Shown here: positions 61,801 to 64,000 of the stretch, piece after piece
Numbering within the stretch: the stretch's first letter is position 1
How the letters are laid out: each line of letters opens with the position of its first letter
From: Ruminiclostridium hungatei
Lineage (GTDB): Bacteria > Bacillota > Clostridia > Acetivibrionales > DSM-1351
Reading direction: 5' to 3'
Length of the DNA: 64,000 bases
Assembly: GCF_002051585.1 (NCBI RefSeq)
Contig: NZ_MZGX01000001.1
Span: 211,357-275,356, forward strand
Translations under genes and position numbers: made by a program
The notes under the pieces: model-generated
What the model saw: the letters and a program-made list of their open reading frames with translations, nothing else
What the model was told of the DNA's origin: nothing
Database searches by the model: none

Positions 61801-62952
61801 TACAGCGAAAATCTAGTTTATAATGAAAATGAAGAAGCATATGTAAATTGGCTGGAAACAGGGTTAGGCAATAGTTCTTCCACTGATCAGGGTACAAGGT
61901 ATTACTCAGGACGGGGTAGTATTAAAGTTATTAGTGATTTGGATAAACTTAAAGCCAATCTGTATAAGTTGGGCTATATTAATGTTTATAAAGACTATGC
62001 TTCTGCTCGGAATCAATTTTTAAAAGATTATTTAGATAATGGGCACTCTTTAGATGCTGATTTTAAAAGGATGGGTAGCGGAGATCATTATAGTTCATTA
62101 CTGAATTGGACTAATAAAGCTTTAGCTGGAAAATATACGCATACAACAGCTGGGAGGAATAAAGGGAATGCAAATGATTTTGTAAATGGTTTTATAGAAC
62201 ACTTTACAGATAAAGTTGATGCCGCTAAAAAGTATTATTCAGAATTATTCTCTAATCCTTTAGAAAAAACTATTGAAGTGTATACTGACCCACGAACAAT
62301 TGCTAAAATGAATCCAAGTACAGATATGCTATTACAAGCATATGATATGGGAATAATTGCATACAGTGACTATAAACTACTGTTATCTGGAGATAAACAA
62401 GCACTTTTAAAAAGGGCAGGAGATGCATCTGGAGAATTATTAGAAATCATTGCACTTAGTTTAGTACTTAAAAAATTTGGTACTTCTGAGGGAGCGGGTA
62501 AGGTTGTTGAGGGAGGGACAGGATTCTTATCAAAACCTGCTACAAGTAATGGTACGCTAAACATTGGTGCAGGCTCAAAGCCTATTTCGGGTGCTTATAA
62601 TATTGATATCAATCCTTCAGCAACTGGTGTTTACGCAGGGGATGCCGCAAACTTAAGTGGAATTGTTTCAGGAAGTCAAAGTAGGATTGTTATACAGAAT
62701 CCATATAACTTTAATGCGCTAAATTCAGAAATAAGCCGTGTCTTAAAAAAAGGTGGAACCATTGAGATATCAGGTGGTATGTCTAATAAATGGTTTAATA
62801 GCATTTACAAAATGAGCGAATCAGAATTAAACTCTTTGGGATATTCAACAGTATCGAGAGGCCAGGCTACCAGTGCTGGAACAGGCTTTACAATACAAGG
62901 AGAGGCAATTAAAAGTAATATTATGGAGATTGTACTTAAAAAAATAAAGTAG
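52813..62952 (+). CDS. Giant secreted RHS/YD-repeat polymorphic toxin
   Basis: A 3379-residue exported RHS protein. TTG 52813 is eight bases after GAGGGGG; the signal peptide ends near AIFAAT (about 28). Residues 60-110 (SPQSGDISLAQTDYVLPGVNGLDLEIKRIY) are the usual RHS N-terminus, followed by long YD repeats (YDxxGN, YxYDxLNR) making a shell. The core DSETGLYYLRARFY lies at 2763, ending DPSGH near 2817. Beyond it the 565-residue tip has a solenoid-like part, a helical part and a C-terminal methyltransferase-like domain (LNIGAGSKPI, NIDINP, SRVLKKGGTIEISGG). A hairpin (GGACT/AGTCC, 52761-52792) precedes the gene. Confidence 0.92.
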   Translation: MKAKTLYRVLTVSTILAATLTLFSQAIFAATLEEQLNNLTGPKQQYNTMLSPAYLRNNTSEEAISPQSGDISLAQTDYVLPGVNGLDLEIKRIYKSGSANVREMKAEYINGVWVDQVYSDNTTSSFYEDRYNLGIGMRFSFPAMEIRKNQDGTSYKFLHTEAGDVYRLNESVTDDGVKAYMPDNQTIKDVVINETGEFSNGQADGTSCYVMSNKTGKKTYFAEDGRVLGIVDRYGSKITFEYLTNTYTVDGTSKTRKLISKITDTVGREVSIEYKQDQSFTVGPVQNNTYTANDSYKASQNPNTTDSGDLKEKFQVVINLPNGQKIIYDKSAVLVSSSKHVLRTRLQRVYDIDGKPKYHFWYDQPELGFTYTNGTSYSAYNRYENLTQIDYCKTNRLERFTYSSYARQLSEKGSMQYRKVFEKKELEKTGFDSSKTGFLDAFICTVKDRDTYKYTNEADGFGYSGYDSDNDQYLENTYRYYTEKTDFKNTVTQYTFNGIHEQVNTEELGADHRSVSVTEYDEMKFPMKVEKNVTSMENGQVKGQPVKRLENFRYDMYGNMTSYTGPVAQRDEKGYPVNDENTVNYTYDYDKYHVLSSKTWSQSKGVKSQIIYTVDDRGNVIKEQRVHSNDKTQWLVTDFEYDSYGNMTRKTVHSQGKDFITNYEYGVDADGVDQKGAYLTRQYSVVEGTGVSKSFAYDFHTGNLKAELDGNSNRSSYEYDALSRIQKITYPDKTVKQYTYNDYNNKNSEIEYIDPSGTRFRYEYDISGLQVEYGVFNQGSWKLLLKDEYDYRGNKLKELDANGNSARFEYDSQNLLIKKEYYEQDTAKKEALTLDYTYGPDAKTYMLAVITDEDGYDRRLYYDALNRLIRSEATADKENYHASAYVYNLAGGLESETDARGNTTSYTYDDLGRLTKKKDALNNETLYTHNSLDKVEAKEEPGGRIVSYKYDTAGRTVEERVFEKTAPENYTYKSYTYDNNSNVLSIEQGRSQSGKAEVSAFVEYVYDSMDRPVEQWGKIDEARKAHVRYTYDVRGNKESVTEYIDEAGTSTIRQLFDYDFGDRVIREEAVMNVGPEEKGHYIRRYGYDMAGNKTLEEIFNGTGYDGTTIKYDYRNRPVEKKEPFETGKYKTTKYSYDKRGNLASESLAVSGGERTSQYRYDGIGKLVVKIDPMGDISKYSYDQNGNLVKEADPRYSSQAFDTAPGIEYEYDALNRLVRTSVYDGGTRTVTGYKEYDGRGNVIKTTDGEGYNRENPSASYGELSQYDYNNNVILHTSAQTAYDNEKQGKNNYSKKYTYDGSGRMLTETDAYGNTTGYAYYLSGLLKQTTYADGATESFEYDLTGKQLSVKTDKAGNKTIAYSNLFGKPYGVEYPDAAVENMEYSPRGELVKSVDKAGNAHYFTYNPGGNLTDTKEYVGSDVSFDYYRHLVTDYDETGRATSTETFEYKTAKGTLNQGQDRSSGDRVTYAYDKNGKIIRTEGPDGRETINEYDKTGNLLVKKQKIDEEAYEITRYKYDMQSRLTEESLLVDTSDLEPNSMRNVEFDTEYSSRVKAKTGYTYYKNGQLKTRQDANGNSSIVEYNLDRQPIRKTDAPGNSVTYIYDLRGSLLEERNAKGISTFYDYDAMNRLIRKKAPAAGEGTATTRYIYDVMGNLKKQIEPNSYEAAKDTPELAETMEGRAYTYDSMSRLLTTLLPGGSIVEYLKYDALGNVVKRVDGLRFNGSIETSPGTVYRYNAAGKLIKTTDALGSSKSYEYDILGNLTRATDQRNNSTAYTYNADGTLSGVHYADGGEIAYTYDLLGRMLSQRNQLGNITKYGYNSFGGKKSETDAYGYSLEYRTDLKGNVVTAKDKAGSITYVTYDVLDRPVRKRIPLEKDGSGNIQYAVESYTYDQLGNILTKTYTGTKDKLSSRTESYTYYDNGLTNTVSNTGGAFARSHYDKNGNVIKTESLRAEGVYDIRKFEYDALNRLLKDIRLADAEDIYEASRLPNIEALKDPEYADKLRLVTQYEYDMLGNKIKVYSPQAFAFGEEDIAGMAAYTTAYAYDALSRLERVSWQQEGREVSTRYSYDRAGNRIAETDGRGFTAKSTYDALNRLETLTDPEGNTMTYTYDLAGNKLSEKNAKGDTVSYAYDRLNRLKTVTDAYDRVVSGRVYDANGNVTKETDAQGYSSGGDDTARYGTVYTYDLAGRLTSKTTPEAAAQGKTSAKYEYNQYGELTRQTDALGNSTAYEYNTGGYLAKVTDALGAAVKYGYDKLGNKLSMTDGRGKLTRYAYTALGALKSVTNAENKAQTYRYDLGGNLALITDKNGNNTVYTYDSTGNLLERRVKETGDRIGYTYDEAGNRTSMTDDSGKSTYSYDKNGRLLEIRKGAAVQLSYEYDRAGNISRVTDLKGRAVSYSYDRSNRLETVASNGKTTSYAYDENGRRTAVAYSGGVTEVYSYDRDNQLVRLVNKKPNGAVLSEYSYTYDLAGRQTAKTDSFGTTEYTYDKAGRVLRAAAPGKLTVYAYDSAGNRVSQNETYTSQQTSGYVDGGTGKDIQYILKKSDYAYSSANLLLRLTERLLDSEGRELARKLTKYAYDDNGNQLRQSVSHILPDSTKLRPSTKGTAYGDELEGEIDSLIEKTSYTYDGFNRLTDTETIKAGERTAAEYTYDGDDLRVSKTVRKSGSGYKAEVTNYLYDRQNVILETDAEGSTRASYVKGINYISKTDGTGKDSYYLFNGHGDVVQTVDAAGNTQNQYEYDIWGNPVLTIEASENAIRYAGEFLDSETGLYYLRARFYAPYLGRFTTEDSYWGEDENPLSLNLYTYCANDPVRYVDPSGHVWMYNAGGRLQDIEQKDVSGATQVGYSLAKDVTMYNSGGLSSQVAVNDISRAEQVGFVLPQLIYNSTDTVNVSSGVVINYSNIQNMNIAANAQVFVENRGFIDTLFSDKGSSMTLDNYGKVRAVNIAERAVANIFNYNQEKDPETNEYIKSIEVITGGLKSSINLFNYGGVGEIHTGDYSENLVYNENEEAYVNWLETGLGNSSSTDQGTRYYSGRGSIKVISDLDKLKANLYKLGYINVYKDYASARNQFLKDYLDNGHSLDADFKRMGSGDHYSSLLNWTNKALAGKYTHTTAGRNKGNANDFVNGFIEHFTDKVDAAKKYYSELFSNPLEKTIEVYTDPRTIAKMNPSTDMLLQAYDMGIIAYSDYKLLLSGDKQALLKRAGDASGELLEIIALSLVLKKFGTSEGAGKVVEGGTGFLSKPATSNGTLNIGAGSKPISGAYNIDINPSATGVYAGDAANLSGIVSGSQSRIVIQNPYNFNALNSEISRVLKKGGTIEISGGMSNKWFNSIYKMSESELNSLGYSTVSRGQATSAGTGFTIQGEAIKSNIMEIVLKKIK

Positions 62953-62960
62953 GTGAGATT

Positions 62961-63488
62961 ATGAAATGTATAATTGATTTAACTAATGCTCATTTTGATA
63001 GAATTGATTTTACTGAAGCTAGAATTATAGATTTTTACTGCAGACAAATTCTACCAAGTGAATTTGATTTTACGGTTTGGGGAGCCACTCTTTTGTTAGG
63101 TTCTAATTGGAATCATGACAAGAATTTTTTGCTGGGCTATGAAGAAGATATGTATGTTTCGGGTATAGGAACTGTAAAAATGAATGGAGTTGTTAGCGGC
63201 AATATTGAGGTATATGCATATGATAATATTAAAGACAAACAAAACAGATCAATTTTTGTAAAAAATCAAAATGGTTCCGAACTGACTTATAAGAAACATT
63301 GGGGGAAGCAAGAATTTGATGATATGTCAAAAGAATACATATGGGAATGCGTTATTACTTGGCCGTACGGATTTTGTAACTTAAAAATTAATTGCAAGGG
63401 AAGTGTATTCTTTGAATTTGATGTAAAGAATTTAGTTACAGTAAAAGATTACTTAAAAAATCCAAAGTTATATACGTTCCAAGAATGA
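62961..63488 (+). CDS. Probable immunity protein for the RHS tip
   Basis: A 175-residue soluble protein beginning 8 bases after the RHS stop, with AGGTGAGATT ahead. It is beta-rich (FDFTVWGATLLLGSNW; FCNLKINCKGSVFFEFDV) and has no signal peptide, so it stays in the cytosol. Position directly after a polymorphic toxin tip and AT-rich composition like that tip are the usual signs of an immunity gene. No family is recognised. Confidence 0.65.
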   Translation: MKCIIDLTNAHFDRIDFTEARIIDFYCRQILPSEFDFTVWGATLLLGSNWNHDKNFLLGYEEDMYVSGIGTVKMNGVVSGNIEVYAYDNIKDKQNRSIFVKNQNGSELTYKKHWGKQEFDDMSKEYIWECVITWPYGFCNLKINCKGSVFFEFDVKNLVTVKDYLKNPKLYTFQE

Positions 63489-63641
63489 TAATTATTATAA
63501 TAGAGTTTGAGAAGAGTATATTGCTTAACATACCACCTACCTGTTACATTAAGGGATATTTTGACTATCTAAGTCTAATCTTTACACCGCCGGCATTGTC
63601 TGCGGTTATGCTTTAGTAGGGGGCACTTGCCACCACTTGCT

Positions 63642-64000
63642 TATGACCTGGCAGGACGGCTGACCTCAAGGACCACACCGGAGGCAGCAGCCCAGGGAAA
63701 AACAAGTGCGAAATATGAATACAATCAATACGGAGAAATGACAAAGCAGACAGATGCCCTTGGAAACTCCACTACATATGAATACAGTGCGGGAGGGTAT
63801 CTGGCAAAGGTGACGGATGCTCTGGGAGCAGCGGTAAAATACAGCTATGACAAGCTGGGAAACAAGCTGTCCGTGACCGACGGAAGGGGAAAGCTTACAC
63901 CGCTATGCCTATACGGCCCTCGGAGGCTTGAAGAGTGTTACAAATGCAGAGAACAAGGCTCAGACCTACAGGTATGACCTGGAAGGAAACCTGGCCTTAA
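63642..64000 (+). pseudogene. Frameshifted partial RHS repeat copy
   Basis: These bases duplicate 59359-59716 of the RHS gene (YDLAGRLTS, EYNQYGEMTKQTDALGNST). One extra A near 63899 shifts the frame, so the last 35 readable residues (from LCLYGPRRLEECYK) are out of RHS register. The stretch lacks a start site of its own and runs off the window. It is an orphan RHS cassette end or recombination remnant. 63489-63641 contains no gene. Confidence 0.75.

Noticed and set aside
52813..62952. Dockerin or CBM module in the RHS protein
   Set aside because: Neither the duplicated dockerin calcium loop nor CBM3 motifs were found by eye in the sequence.

Overview
The window comes from a Gram-positive, spore-forming, probably cellulolytic clostridium, most like the Ruminiclostridium/Acetivibrio group. 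Three things point there. Genes 22.1-30.2 kb follow the clostridial order yqfC-yqfD-phoH-pgpH-ybeY-dgkA-cdd-era-recO. Strong AGGAGG ribosome binding sites and frequent TTG/GTG starts occur throughout. Two family 3 cellulose-binding modules of the cellulosome-scaffoldin type sit in a protein near 44 kb. The species is inferred, not proven.

1-19.3 kb is an accessory element. Its left part, read leftward, is phage-like: portal, large terminase, two HNH endonucleases each preceded by a twin-hairpin terminator, an ERCC4-type nuclease, a tyrosine-phosphatase-like protein, several zinc-ribbon or membrane microproteins and a winged-helix replication-type protein. A 26-residue membrane peptide with its own promoter and a self-masked ribosome binding site lies on the opposite strand. 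10.3-11.6 kb has no convincing gene but holds a DnaA box, short repeats and two near-perfect Fur-type boxes. From 11.6 to 15.3 kb about eleven small unknown genes run rightward, separated by CCGG-type hairpins. Then come a C-terminally truncated serine recombinase, an array of eight 10-bp repeats, a catalytic-domain-only tyrosine recombinase and a LexA-box-controlled Y-family polymerase operon. The element abuts the 3' end of a tRNA-Trp gene, a plausible integration site.

19.3-43.3 kb is ordinary chromosome: two DUF881 proteins, a PdaA-like deacetylase, the sporulation/era cluster, cardiolipin synthase, an MBOAT/SGNH acyl-transfer pair, a heterodimeric ABC exporter, a PadR/DUF2812 pair with a palindromic promoter, a lone 5S rRNA gene followed by tRNA-Asn, an RlmI-like methyltransferase and a CheW-like protein.

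43.4-63.5 kb is the most striking part. A c-di-GMP-II (GEMM-II) riboswitch precedes five collinear large genes with no obvious internal terminator. They encode a secreted CBM3-Fn3-CBM3-(Fn3)9 protein, a second secreted Fn3 protein with the same cohesin-like C-terminal module, two related membrane-anchored helical proteins and a giant secreted RHS/YD-repeat protein. The RHS tip ends in a methyltransferase-like domain and is followed by a likely immunity gene. A frameshifted partial copy of RHS repeats runs off the right edge. I infer that c-di-GMP may switch on a cellulose-binding surface apparatus together with a polymorphic-toxin delivery protein.
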